64,000 nucleotides of DNA from Acidovorax sp. Root219. Lineage in GTDB: Bacteria; Pseudomonadota; Gammaproteobacteria; Burkholderiales; Burkholderiaceae_C. This document shows, piece after piece, positions 1-8,143 of this stretch. Where the stretch lies: the NCBI RefSeq assembly GCF_001428665.1, contig NZ_LMIJ01000014.1, positions 348,577 to 412,576 on the forward strand, given 5' to 3'. Under the pieces are notes generated by a model. It worked only from the letters and a program-made list of their open reading frames with translations, was not told where the DNA came from and searched no databases. Each line of letters opens with the position of its first letter. Position 1 is the first letter of the stretch. The position numbers and the translations under genes are program-made.

Positions 1-91
1 GGTGGCGGTGCCCACGCATCTTCACCAGCATCCGGGCCACCACCTCACCGCGGTGGCTTTTTTCATTGGGTCCTACCGTAAGCTGTCGCCC

Positions 92-1042
92 ATGACGATT
101 ACCTCTTTGCTCCCCCGTCGCATCGCCTACCTGGTAGGAGCGCTGGCCCTGGCTGGTGCATTGGCGGGCTGCGCCTCCAACCCGGCCCTGCAAGGTGCCC
201 GCCTCGACAGCACGCCACGCATCGCAGTCATCTCGGCCTTTGCCCCCGAGATCACGGTGCTGCTGCCCCAGGTGCAGCAGCCCGCCAGGCACAGCGTCAA
301 CGGCGTGGAGTTCACCACCGGTACGCTGCAGGGCCAGCCCGTGGTGGTGTTCCTCTCGGGCATCAGCATGACCAATGCGGCCATGAACACGCAGCTGGTG
401 CTGGACCGTTTCAACGTCAGCCACATCGTCTTTTCCGGCATTGCCGGCGGGGTGAACCCGGGCCTGCACATCGGCGACGTCACCGTGCCTGCGCGCTGGG
501 GCCAGTACATGGAGTGGCTCATGGCGCGCGAAGACCAGCCCGGCAAGTACACGGCCCCGGGCTGGATGCAGGCCGAGCTGACCCTGCCCGCCTTCGGCAT
601 GATGCACCCGCGCCCGGTGGAGGTTCGGTCCGCGGCCAACCCCGAGGTCACGCAGAAATTCTGGTTCGAGGCCGACCCGCGCATGCTCGCCGTGGCCAAC
701 GGCCTGGCCACCGTGCCGCTGGAACACTGCCACGCCAGCCACTGCCTGAAGGAGCGCCCGCGCATGGTGGTGGGCGGCAATGGCGTGTCGGGCCAGGCCT
801 TCGTGGACAACAAGGCCTTCCGCGAATACGCATTCAAGACCTTCGAGGCCAATGTGCTCGACATGGAGACCGCCGCCACCGCCATGGTGGCGCACAGCAA
901 TGGCGTGCCCTACATCGCCTTCCGTTCGCTGAGCGATCTGGCAGGCGGCGGCGATGGCGCCAACGAGATGGACACCTTCATGCACCTGGCGGCGGCCAAC
1001 TCGGCCAAGGTGCTGCAGGCCTTCCTCGCTGCCTGGAAGTAG
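92..1042 (+). CDS. Lipoprotein of the purine/nucleoside phosphorylase (MTA/SAH nucleosidase-like) fold
   Basis: The 316-residue protein starts with a short Arg-containing n-region, a hydrophobic stretch and a lipobox (LAGC, Cys27), so it should be an exported lipoprotein. The rest follows the nucleosidase/phosphorylase fold: an early RIAVISAF strand, the central VFSGIAGGVNP segment of nucleoside-binding loops, and near the C-terminus NVLDMETAA followed by FRSLSDLAGG, where the Glu and the Asp are the usual ribose- and base-binding residues. The enzyme family cleaves the glycosidic bond of nucleosides such as methylthioadenosine. Only 8 bases separate it from the ABC ATPase that follows, so I infer it acts in the periplasm, either releasing nucleobases for import or binding nucleosides. 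The reading frame is open to the window edge, but the signal peptide fixes the start at 92. Substrate is unknown. Confidence 0.8.
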   Translation: MTITSLLPRRIAYLVGALALAGALAGCASNPALQGARLDSTPRIAVISAFAPEITVLLPQVQQPARHSVNGVEFTTGTLQGQPVVVFLSGISMTNAAMNTQLVLDRFNVSHIVFSGIAGGVNPGLHIGDVTVPARWGQYMEWLMAREDQPGKYTAPGWMQAELTLPAFGMMHPRPVEVRSAANPEVTQKFWFEADPRMLAVANGLATVPLEHCHASHCLKERPRMVVGGNGVSGQAFVDNKAFREYAFKTFEANVLDMETAATAMVAHSNGVPYIAFRSLSDLAGGGDGANEMDTFMHLAAANSAKVLQAFLAAWK

Positions 1043-1050
1043 CCAGACCC

Positions 1051-2601
1051 ATGGAGCCTGCTGAAACCGTTCTTCGCCTGACCGGCATCACCAAGCGCTT
1101 CGGCAAGCTGGTGGCCAATGATGGCATCGGCCTCACGCTGGCGCGCGGCGAGGTGCTGGCCCTGCTGGGCGAGAACGGCGCAGGCAAGTCCACGCTGATG
1201 TCCATCCTGTTCGGTCACTATGTGGCCGACGAGGGCCACATCGAAGTCTTCGGCCAGCCCCTGCCCCCGGGCCAGCCGCGCGCCGCGCTGGCGGCCGGCA
1301 TCGGCATGGTGCACCAGCACTTCACGCTGGCTGACAACCTCACGGTGCTGGACAACGTGCTGCTGGGCAGCGAGCCGCTGTGGCAGCCGTTCTCGCGCCG
1401 CGGCGCGGCACGCGAGAAGCTGCTGGCCGTGTCCGCCCGGTTCGGCCTGCCGGTGCAGCCGGATGCGCGCGTGGGCAGCCTCTCGGTGGGCGAGCGCCAG
1501 CGGGTGGAGATCCTCAAGGCGCTGTACCGGGGCGCGCGCATCCTGATCCTCGACGAACCCACGGCCGTGCTCACCCCGCAGGAGAGCGAGGCTCTGTTCC
1601 ACACCCTGTCGCAGATGGTGGCCGAGGGCCTGTCCATCATCTTCATCAGCCACAAGCTCGCCGAAGTGCTGCGCGTCTCGCACCGCGTGGCCGTGCTGCG
1701 CCAGGGCAGGCTGGTGGCCGAGGCGCCCGCGCAGGGCACCACCCAGGGCCAATTGGCCCAGTGGATGGTGGGCCATGCCATCGAGGCCAGCGCACGCCGG
1801 CCCGCCAAAAGTGTGAGCGCGCCGGTGTGCACGCTGGCCGACGTATCCACGGCGGCCACCGGGCGCGACCGGTTGCGCGGCGTGTCGCTCACCCTGAATG
1901 CGGGCGAGATCCTCGCCATTGCCGGTGTCTCGGGCAATGGCCAGGTGGCGCTGGCCGATGTGTTGTGCGGCGTGCGCGCCGCCACGGCCGGCCAGGTCAC
2001 GCTGCTCGGCGCACCGCTGCAGGCCAGCCCCGCCTGGGTGGTGAACCAGGGCGTGGCCCGCATCCCCGAGGACCGCCATGCCGTGGGCGTGGTGGGTGAC
2101 CTGCCGGTGTGGGAGAACGCCGTGTCCGAACGCCTGCGCAGCCACTGGTTCGCCCACCCCTGGTTCCGGGCCTTCTGGGTCAAGCGCGGCGCTGCGCGCC
2201 AGCACGCCCAGCGCGTGGCCGAGACCTTCGACGTGCGCGGCGGCGGGCCCGACACCCCGGCCCGCGCGCTCTCGGGCGGCAACATGCAAAAGCTCATCCT
2301 GGGCCGCGCCCTGCTGCCGCCGTATGACGCCCACCAAAGCGCACCCGCCCCGCGCCTCATCGTGGCGCACCAGCCCACCTGGGGCCTGGACATCGGCGCC
2401 GTCACCTTCGTGCAGCAGCAGCTCATCAACGCGCGCGACGGGGGTGCGGCCGTGCTGCTGATCTCGGACGACCTCGACGAAGTGCTGGCCCTGGGTGACC
2501 GCGTGGCGGTGATGCACGAGGGGCACCTGAGCGAAGCGCGGCCCGCCGAGGGCTGGACACGCGAGGCCATCGGGCTGGCCATGGCCGGCTCTGCCCCCTG
2601 A
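1051..2601 (+). CDS. ABC transporter ATP-binding protein, nucleoside/simple-sugar type (two fused NBDs)
   Basis: This 516-residue protein carries two ATP-binding cassettes in tandem, as in the RbsA/YufO (NupO) families. Domain 1 has a full Walker A (GENGAGKST), signature (LSVGERQ), Walker B (ILILDEPTAVLTP) and switch His (ISHK). Domain 2 has a degenerate Walker A (GVSGNGQ) but an intact signature (LSGGNMQK) and a Walker B-like LIVAHQPTWGLD. One normal and one degenerate cassette is usual for this group. It would energise the two permeases encoded next. A longer open frame reaches upstream to 514, but it runs through the lipoprotein gene out of phase; ATG 1051 is the start that gives a normal family N-terminus. 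Substrate is probably nucleosides or nucleobases, inferred from context. Confidence 0.93.
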   Translation: MEPAETVLRLTGITKRFGKLVANDGIGLTLARGEVLALLGENGAGKSTLMSILFGHYVADEGHIEVFGQPLPPGQPRAALAAGIGMVHQHFTLADNLTVLDNVLLGSEPLWQPFSRRGAAREKLLAVSARFGLPVQPDARVGSLSVGERQRVEILKALYRGARILILDEPTAVLTPQESEALFHTLSQMVAEGLSIIFISHKLAEVLRVSHRVAVLRQGRLVAEAPAQGTTQGQLAQWMVGHAIEASARRPAKSVSAPVCTLADVSTAATGRDRLRGVSLTLNAGEILAIAGVSGNGQVALADVLCGVRAATAGQVTLLGAPLQASPAWVVNQGVARIPEDRHAVGVVGDLPVWENAVSERLRSHWFAHPWFRAFWVKRGAARQHAQRVAETFDVRGGGPDTPARALSGGNMQKLILGRALLPPYDAHQSAPAPRLIVAHQPTWGLDIGAVTFVQQQLINARDGGAAVLLISDDLDEVLALGDRVAVMHEGHLSEARPAEGWTREAIGLAMAGSAP

Positions 2602-2617
2602 CCCTTTCCCTCTGCCC

Positions 2618-3679
2618 ATGAGACTCGAAAAACGCAACCACATCTCCCCCGCCGCCTACGTGGCGGCGCCGGTGGGCGCCGTGGTGTTCACCCTGCTCAT
2701 CAGCGGCCTGCTGGTGCTGTGGGCCGGCGCGCCCGTGGGACGTACCTATGGGCTGCTGCTGCAGGGTGCGTTCGGCTCGGTGTTTGCGCTGACCGAAACC
2801 CTGACGCGTGCCACGCCGCTGATCCTGACCGGGCTGGCCGCCGCCGTGGCCTTCCGCGCACGGCTGTTCAACATCGGGGCCGAGGGGCAGCTTTATTCGG
2901 GCGCGCTGGCCGCCGTGGCCGTGGGCGGCTTGCACGGCGGCACGGGCCTCGAATGGTCGCCCTGGGTGCTGTTCCCGTTGATGATGCTGGCGGCGGCCCT
3001 GGCCGGGGCCCTGCTGCTGCTGGGCCCGGCGCTGATGAAATCGCGGCTGGGGGTGGACGAAGTGGTGACCACGCTGCTGCTCAACTTCATCATGCTGCTG
3101 CTGGTGTCGGCCCTGCTCGATGGTCCGATGAAAGACCCGCTCTCCATGGGCTGGCCGCAGAGCGTGGCGCTGCAGGGTGACATGGAGCTGTCCAAACTGG
3201 TGCCGCAGACGCGCCTGCACACGGGGCTGCTGTGGGCCATCGGCCTTGCGCTCATGCTCTGGGCCATTTTGCGGCGCACGGTGCCGGGCTTCGACATCCG
3301 CGCAGCAGGCGCCAATGCGCGGGCGGCGGCGTTTGCGGGCGTGCCCATCACCCGCACCGTGGTGCTGGTGGCCCTGCTCTCGGGCGGGCTGGCGGGGTTG
3401 GCCGGCGCCATCGAGGTGGCGGGCCGCACGGGCTACGTCACGCTCGACATGTCACCGGGCTATGGCTACAGCGGCATCGTCATCGCCATGCTGGCCGGGC
3501 TGCACCCTTTGGGCGTGATCGCGGCGGGCACCTTCGTGGCCGGCGTGCTGGTGGGGGCCGACAGCATGAGCCGCGCGGTGGGCGTACCCACCTACATCGC
3601 CGACGTGATCGTGGCCACGTCGCTCATTGCAGTGCTCGTCGCGACCCTGCTCACGCAATACCGGGTGAAGTGGAAATGA
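2618..3679 (+). CDS. ABC transporter permease, nucleoside type (YufP/NupP-like)
   Basis: A 353-residue polytopic inner-membrane protein of the branched-chain-amino-acid/ribose permease fold. A soluble N-terminus of about 15 residues is followed by many hydrophobic segments. Family hallmarks are visible: ATPLILTGLAAAVAFRARLFNIGAE (the conserved Phe-Asn-Ile-Gly-Ala-Glu-Gly loop) early on, FDIRAAGANARAA mid-protein for contact with the ATPase, and a Gly-rich GLAGAIEV segment. It starts 16 bases after the ATPase stop. Its stop codon overlaps the start of the second permease, which implies translational coupling. It would form a heterodimeric channel with that protein. No BMP-type substrate-binding lipoprotein is encoded nearby in the window. 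Confidence 0.92.
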   Translation: MRLEKRNHISPAAYVAAPVGAVVFTLLISGLLVLWAGAPVGRTYGLLLQGAFGSVFALTETLTRATPLILTGLAAAVAFRARLFNIGAEGQLYSGALAAVAVGGLHGGTGLEWSPWVLFPLMMLAAALAGALLLLGPALMKSRLGVDEVVTTLLLNFIMLLLVSALLDGPMKDPLSMGWPQSVALQGDMELSKLVPQTRLHTGLLWAIGLALMLWAILRRTVPGFDIRAAGANARAAAFAGVPITRTVVLVALLSGGLAGLAGAIEVAGRTGYVTLDMSPGYGYSGIVIAMLAGLHPLGVIAAGTFVAGVLVGADSMSRAVGVPTYIADVIVATSLIAVLVATLLTQYRVKWK

Positions 3680-4599
3680 CCGAGTTGCTCGACATCCTGG
3701 CCAACCCGGCCTTCTGGATCGCCACCCTGCGCGTGGCCACGCCCCTCATCCTGGGCACGCTCGGGGTGCTGCTGTGCGAGCGTGCCGGCGTGCTCAACCT
3801 GGGCATCGAGGGCATCATGGTCGCAGGCGCCTTCACGGGCTGGCTCGCGGTGTATGCCGGCTACGGCCTGTGGACCGGGGTGCTGGTGGCTGCGCTCACG
3901 GGCGCGGCATTTGGGCTCTTGCATGCCTGGCTCACGGTGGGGCTGGCGCTGTCGCAGCACGTCTCGGGCCTGGGCATCACGCTGCTGGCCACGGCGCTCA
4001 GCTACTACGGCTACCGCGTGAGCTTCCCCAAGGTGAACACGCCGCCTACCATCGAACCCTTCGCCCCCATGGAGTGGCTGGGCATTCCCATTCTCTCGGC
4101 GCAGACGCCGCTGACCCTGCTGGCGCTGGCCCTGGTGCCCATACTGGCCTGGGTGCTCATGCGCACCCCGCTGGGCCTGGCCGTGCGCATGGTGGGCGAG
4201 AACCCGCAGGCGGCCGAAGGCCAGGGCCTGTCGGTCGCGGCCACGCGCACGGGCACCATCGTGGCGGGCTCGGCGCTGATGGGGGTGGCGGGCTCCTTCC
4301 TCACGCTGTCAGCGTTCAACGCCTTCTTCTTCAACATGGTCAACGGGCGCGGCTGGATCTGCGTGGCACTGGTGGTGTTTGCCTCGTGGCGGCCCGGCAA
4401 GGCACTGCTGGGCGCCCTGCTGTTCGCCTTTTTCGATGCATTGCAGCTGCGCCTGCAGCAGGCCGGCGATGCCTGGCTGCCCTACCAGTTCTACCTGATG
4501 CTGCCCTATCTGTTGTCCATCCTGGCGCTGGTGATGGTGGCGCGCAAGGCGGCCTACCCGCAGGCGCTGATGAAGCCCTATCGCAAGGGCGAGCGATGA
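3676..4599 (+). CDS. ABC transporter permease, nucleoside type (YufQ/NupQ-like)
   Basis: A 307-residue inner-membrane permease, the second half of the heterodimer. It shows the family signatures TPLILGTLGVLLCERAGVLN with the following LGIEG loop near residue 40, and a cytoplasmic MVGENPQAAEGQG coupling segment that contacts the ATPase. Eight or nine hydrophobic helices can be counted. Its ATG overlaps the TGA of the previous permease by 4 bases, and its own stop overlaps the next start by 4 bases, so the four genes from 1051 to 5042 are almost certainly one operon. The chosen start is the first ATG after the overlap; a longer frame upstream is a shadow of the previous gene. Confidence 0.92.
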   Translation: MTELLDILANPAFWIATLRVATPLILGTLGVLLCERAGVLNLGIEGIMVAGAFTGWLAVYAGYGLWTGVLVAALTGAAFGLLHAWLTVGLALSQHVSGLGITLLATALSYYGYRVSFPKVNTPPTIEPFAPMEWLGIPILSAQTPLTLLALALVPILAWVLMRTPLGLAVRMVGENPQAAEGQGLSVAATRTGTIVAGSALMGVAGSFLTLSAFNAFFFNMVNGRGWICVALVVFASWRPGKALLGALLFAFFDALQLRLQQAGDAWLPYQFYLMLPYLLSILALVMVARKAAYPQALMKPYRKGER

Positions 4600-5042
4600 G
4601 CGTGGCCCGATGCCTGGCAGCGCTGGCACTGGTCTGCGGCGCGCCCGCCCATGCCCTGGGCATGGATGTGCCCTACGAACGCTTTGCCACCGCCGACGCG
4701 GTGGACTGGGTGCAGGTGTGCGGCCAATGGCCCACGCGCAAGAACGAGGGGGTCTACCGCATCGTGCATGGCTCGCAGTACGCGCAGTCGTTTCTGTACC
4801 TGCAGTGGATGCAGCGTGACGACAACGGTACTTTGCAGGCAGTGCACACCCAGGGCATTCCCGAGCTCAACAGCGACCATGCGGAGATCACCCTGACCCG
4901 CATCGCCTGCCGCAGCACGCGCACCGGCATCCGCATCACCGCGCAGGCCCGCTCGGGGCACGAAGACAGGCTGCGCAACATCACCATCGAGGCCGGCCAC
5001 CGGCCTGGCGTCTACCGCTACACGCCCACCCCCAGGCGGTGA
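4596..5042 (+). CDS. Small secreted protein of unknown function
   Basis: A 148-residue protein whose first 20 residues form a signal peptide (MSVARCLAALALVCGAPAHA, cleavage after AHA). The mature part has no family I recognise. It contains two cysteines (VQVCGQW and RIACRST) that could form a disulphide, and is rich in polar and aromatic residues. Its start overlaps the stop of the upstream permease by 4 bases, so it is co-translated with the ABC importer. I infer a periplasmic role connected with the transporter, though it is far too small to be a BMP-type binding protein. It could also be a passenger gene. Confidence 0.7.
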   Translation: MSVARCLAALALVCGAPAHALGMDVPYERFATADAVDWVQVCGQWPTRKNEGVYRIVHGSQYAQSFLYLQWMQRDDNGTLQAVHTQGIPELNSDHAEITLTRIACRSTRTGIRITAQARSGHEDRLRNITIEAGHRPGVYRYTPTPRR

Positions 5043-5043
5043 T

Positions 5044-5760
5044 GTGATCGAACACGCCACACTGGCCCTGCACTCTGCCGTTCTGGCCCGCTGGCAGCAC
5101 ACGGGCACTGACGACAGCCCCACCACGGTGCTGCCCGATGGCTGCAGCGACCTCATCCTGCACATCGATGCCCAGGGTGCATGCGGCTGGCATATCTCCC
5201 CGTTGGGCAGTAGGGCCCTGCAGGTGCCCGGCCGTGCGGGCGAGCTGTGGCTGGGCTACCGCCTGCAGCCAGGTGTGAGTATCCAGCACACGCCACTGCT
5301 GTCCGCCGCGCAGGCCCTGTGGCAGCAGGCGCAGGGGCATGCACGCGCCAGCGCTGCGCCCCCCTGCATCGATACGGCGCTGGAAACTGCAGTCCTGGAG
5401 GCCATCGACACCCATGTGCACCTGGACTTGCGTGCCCAGGAGGCCCTGCACACCCTGGCCCATGCCCCATCCGTGGGCCAGGCGGCCAAGTCGCTCGGCG
5501 TATCGGAACGCAGCCTGGAGCGCATGGCCCTGCAGGCCACGGGTCAGCCGCCGCGCTTTTGGCGGGCGCTGGCCCGCGTTCGCCGCGCGGCCCAGGCACT
5601 GGGCACCCATGCGCCCCTGGTCGCCATTGCAGCAGACCATGGCTATGCCGACCAGGCCCATTTCAGCCGCGACTGCCTGCGCTGGCTGGGCGCCACACCC
5701 ATGCGGCTGCGCCAGTCCCCGGCGCTGCTGGCCACGGTCGCGCAGGCGGGCTATGGGTAA
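5044..5760 (+). CDS. AraC-family transcriptional regulator
   Basis: A 238-residue regulator. The N-terminal half has the VLPDGCSDLILHI segment typical of AraC proteins with a short sensory domain (DUF6597 type). The C-terminal 100 residues form two helix-turn-helix motifs: a first one around SVGQAAKSLGVSERSLERM and a second around VAIAADHGYADQAHFSRDC, ending in the usual LGATPMRLRQ. The start is a GTG two bases after the preceding stop, so it is probably part of the ABC operon and may regulate it. The inducer is not predictable. It ends flush with the convergent VOC gene. Confidence 0.88.
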   Translation: MIEHATLALHSAVLARWQHTGTDDSPTTVLPDGCSDLILHIDAQGACGWHISPLGSRALQVPGRAGELWLGYRLQPGVSIQHTPLLSAAQALWQQAQGHARASAAPPCIDTALETAVLEAIDTHVHLDLRAQEALHTLAHAPSVGQAAKSLGVSERSLERMALQATGQPPRFWRALARVRRAAQALGTHAPLVAIAADHGYADQAHFSRDCLRWLGATPMRLRQSPALLATVAQAGYG

Positions 5761-6156
5761 TCAATCCGCAGGCGGCGGCCCCATGGGCGTACACAGTTCC
5801 ACCAGCGCATCGTTGATGTCGGCCACATAGGCCACCGTCTGGCCCCAGGGCATCTGCTCGGGCGCCTGTACCAGGCGGGCTCCGGCGGCCACGGCACGCT
5901 CCACCGCGGCGGCCACGTCCGCTGTGGTGAATGCGATCTCGAAGCTCGGTGCGCCGGCCGAGGCCCGCTGCGGGTTCTTGCCCAATTCGGTCATCAGGCG
6001 CAGCGACGAGAAGGCCAGCGCCGTGGCACCCGTGTCCAGTTCGCCAAAATCCCCGGCCTCGTGCACGAAGCGGCGTTTGAGGCCAAAGGCGGCCTCGTAG
6101 AAGGCAATGGTGCGGGGCACGTCTTGGACGTAGAGAATGGTGTAGCCAAATTGCAT
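5761..6156 (-). CDS. VOC-superfamily (glyoxalase/bleomycin-resistance fold) protein
   Basis: A 131-residue protein with two beta-alpha-beta-beta-beta modules. The N-terminus FGYTILYVQDVPRTIAFYEAAFG is the standard opening of single-domain VOC proteins. Later segments APSFEIAFTTADV, a conserved Ala/Val-rich helix and PWGQTVAYVADINDAL complete the second module. Possible metal-site residues are hard to assign. A GAAGGAA ribosome-binding site lies just upstream of the ATG. It is convergent with and directly abuts the AraC gene (stops at 5760 and 5761). Substrate unknown. Confidence 0.88.
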   Translation of the reverse strand: MQFGYTILYVQDVPRTIAFYEAAFGLKRRFVHEAGDFGELDTGATALAFSSLRLMTELGKNPQRASAGAPSFEIAFTTADVAAAVERAVAAGARLVQAPEQMPWGQTVAYVADINDALVELCTPMGPPPAD

Positions 6157-6336
6157 GGAAGAATTCCTTCAAAAAGAACGGTCTTGGGCCAAGCTTAGGG
6201 GCGCCCAGCCCCCAGGTCTTGAACAAACCCGACAAATCCGCACAAGCACACGGGCCCTGCCGCCAACGGCATCCTCAAGCACCCTCTACACTGGCAAATA
6301 CCACGCTGCCACAGCCCCGCACACACCATCACCCCC

Positions 6337-7611
6337 ATGCTCGACCTGCTCATCCACAACGCCACCCTGCCCGACGGCCGCAGCAACATGTCCGTGGCCG
6401 TGCAGGACGGCCGCATCGCCGAAGTGACCGAGGGCCTGCAGGCCCCGGCCAACGAGACGCTGGACGCCGGCGGCCTGCTGCTGAGCCCGCCCTTCGTGGA
6501 CGCACATTTCCACATGGATTCCACGCTGAGCTACGGCCAGCCGCGCGTGAACCAGAGCGGCACCCTGCTCGAAGGCATTGCGCTGTGGGGCGAGCTCAAG
6601 CCGCAGCTCACGCACGAGGCCATCGTGCAGCGCGCGCTGCAATACTGCGACTGGGCCGTGGCCCAGGGGCTGCTGGCAATCCGCTCGCATGTGGACACCA
6701 GCGACCCGAGCCTGCTGCCGGTGCGTGCGCTGCTCGACGTGAAACAGCGCGTGGCGCCCTACCTCAACCTGCAGCTGGTGGCATTTCCGCAGGACGGCGT
6801 GTTGCGCTCCACAGGCGGGCTGGACAACCTGAAGCGCGCGCTTGACCTGGGCGTGGACGTAGTGGGCGGCATCCCGCACTTCGAGCGCACCATGGCGCAG
6901 GGGGCCGAGAGCGTGAAGATTCTGTGCGAGCTGGCCGCCAGCCTGGGCAAGCGGGTGGACATGCACTGCGACGAGTCGGACGACCCGCTCTCGCGCCATG
7001 TGGAGACGCTGGCGCATGAAACCCACCGCCTGGGCCTTCATGGCCGCGTGGCGGGCTCGCACCTCACGTCGATGCACAGCATGGACAACTACTACGTGAG
7101 CAAGCTCATTCCGCTGATGGCCGAGGCGCAGCTGGGCGTGGTGGCCAACCCGCTGATCAACATCACCCTGCAGGGCCGGCACGACACCTACCCCAAGCGC
7201 CGCGGCATGACGCGCGTGCCCGAGCTGATGGCCGCGGGCCTGACCGTGGCCTTTGGGCACGACTGCGTGATGGACCCCTGGTACGGCGGCGGCAGCGCCG
7301 ACATGCTCGAAGCCGCCCACATGGGCCTGCACGTGGCCCAGATGACCAGCCAGGCGGCGATGCGCCAGTGCTTCGAGGCGGTGACCACCAATCCCGCAAA
7401 ACTGCTGGGCCTGGAAGGCTACGGCCTTGCCGTCGGCTGCCATGCCGACTTCGTGCTGCTGCACGCGCGCAACCCCGTCGAGGCCATCCGCCTGCGGTCT
7501 GCCCGCCTGGCGGTGTACCGGCGTGGCCAGAAGATCGCCAGCAGCCCCGCACCCGTGGCCCGCCTGGCCCTGCCCGGCAGGCCGGACAGCGTGGGGTTTC
7601 TGGCGGAGTGA
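6337..7611 (+). CDS. codA: Cytosine deaminase / related amidohydrolase
   Basis: A 424-residue metal-dependent hydrolase of the CodA type. Metal ligands are visible: the HxH motif in FVDAHFHMD (near residue 62), a His in RSHVDTSDPS, the MHCDESDDP segment with catalytic His and Glu, a His in VAGSHLTSM, and the Asp in VAFGHDCVMDPWYGGGSAD. This pattern closely matches cytosine deaminase rather than other amidohydrolases. It converts cytosine to uracil in the cytoplasm and fits with the nucleobase importer encoded at 1051-4599. Related enzymes such as isoguanine or creatinine deaminases cannot be fully excluded. It is convergent with the SMR gene with no gap between stop codons. Confidence 0.87.
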   Translation: MLDLLIHNATLPDGRSNMSVAVQDGRIAEVTEGLQAPANETLDAGGLLLSPPFVDAHFHMDSTLSYGQPRVNQSGTLLEGIALWGELKPQLTHEAIVQRALQYCDWAVAQGLLAIRSHVDTSDPSLLPVRALLDVKQRVAPYLNLQLVAFPQDGVLRSTGGLDNLKRALDLGVDVVGGIPHFERTMAQGAESVKILCELAASLGKRVDMHCDESDDPLSRHVETLAHETHRLGLHGRVAGSHLTSMHSMDNYYVSKLIPLMAEAQLGVVANPLINITLQGRHDTYPKRRGMTRVPELMAAGLTVAFGHDCVMDPWYGGGSADMLEAAHMGLHVAQMTSQAAMRQCFEAVTTNPAKLLGLEGYGLAVGCHADFVLLHARNPVEAIRLRSARLAVYRRGQKIASSPAPVARLALPGRPDSVGFLAE

Positions 7612-7968
7612 TCAGTGCGCGGGGCCAGCCAGGCTGAGCGTAACCACCCCGGCCACCACCAGCACCAGTCCGGCGAACCGAATGCCCGAGAGCGGCTCAC
7701 CAAACAGCGCCATCCCCAGCAGCGCCGTCAACGCCAGTCCGCTGCCTGCCCACACCGCATAGGTGGTGCCCATGCCGATGTGCTTCATGGCCAGTGACAT
7801 CCACCACACCGCCAGCACGTAGCAGGCCCCAGCGGCCACCGAGGGCGCCACGCGGGACAAGCCATCCGATTGCCTGAGCGCCACGGTACCAGCCACTTCA
7901 GAGGTGACACTGGCCGCCAGCAACAGCCAGGCCAGGGGTTTTGCTTCCAACAGATACGCCAACGCCAT
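7612..7968 (-). CDS. SMR-family multidrug/guanidinium-type exporter
   Basis: A 118-residue inner-membrane protein with four hydrophobic helices, typical SMR length. The essential membrane Glu lies in helix 1 (AASVTSEVAGT, Glu24), and TYAVWAGSG carries the conserved Tyr and Trp of helix 3. SMR proteins are dual-topology dimers that exchange protons for cationic compounds. The helix 1 SEVAGT pattern fits the EmrE side more than guanidinium exporters, but I cannot decide the substrate. ATG 7968 is preferred over an in-frame GTG at 7974 because GGAG sits 6 bases upstream of it. No known guanidine riboswitch is recognisable upstream. Confidence 0.88.
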   Translation of the reverse strand: MALAYLLEAKPLAWLLLAASVTSEVAGTVALRQSDGLSRVAPSVAAGACYVLAVWWMSLAMKHIGMGTTYAVWAGSGLALTALLGMALFGEPLSGIRFAGLVLVVAGVVTLSLAGPAH

Positions 7969-8143
7969 AGGCACTCCATATGCCCGCCAGCCGCTTGTAC
8001 CGAGCGGAGCGAACAGACAGACGACAGGAAAGCGGTACCCGAAAGGAATGAGCAGAACGAACGGCTATGACTCTACACGGCTTCGCGCAGGGGCCTGTGA
8101 CAGGGGGCCGTGGCCGGTACACCCCCCGCAGTGCCACCGATGC

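Noticed and set aside
7975-8143. Possible guanidine (ykkC-type) riboswitch before the SMR gene
   Set aside because: The conserved ykkC motifs and mini-ykkC ACGR hairpins are not found. There is only a weak GTACCG/CGGTAC inverted pair at 7997-8038.
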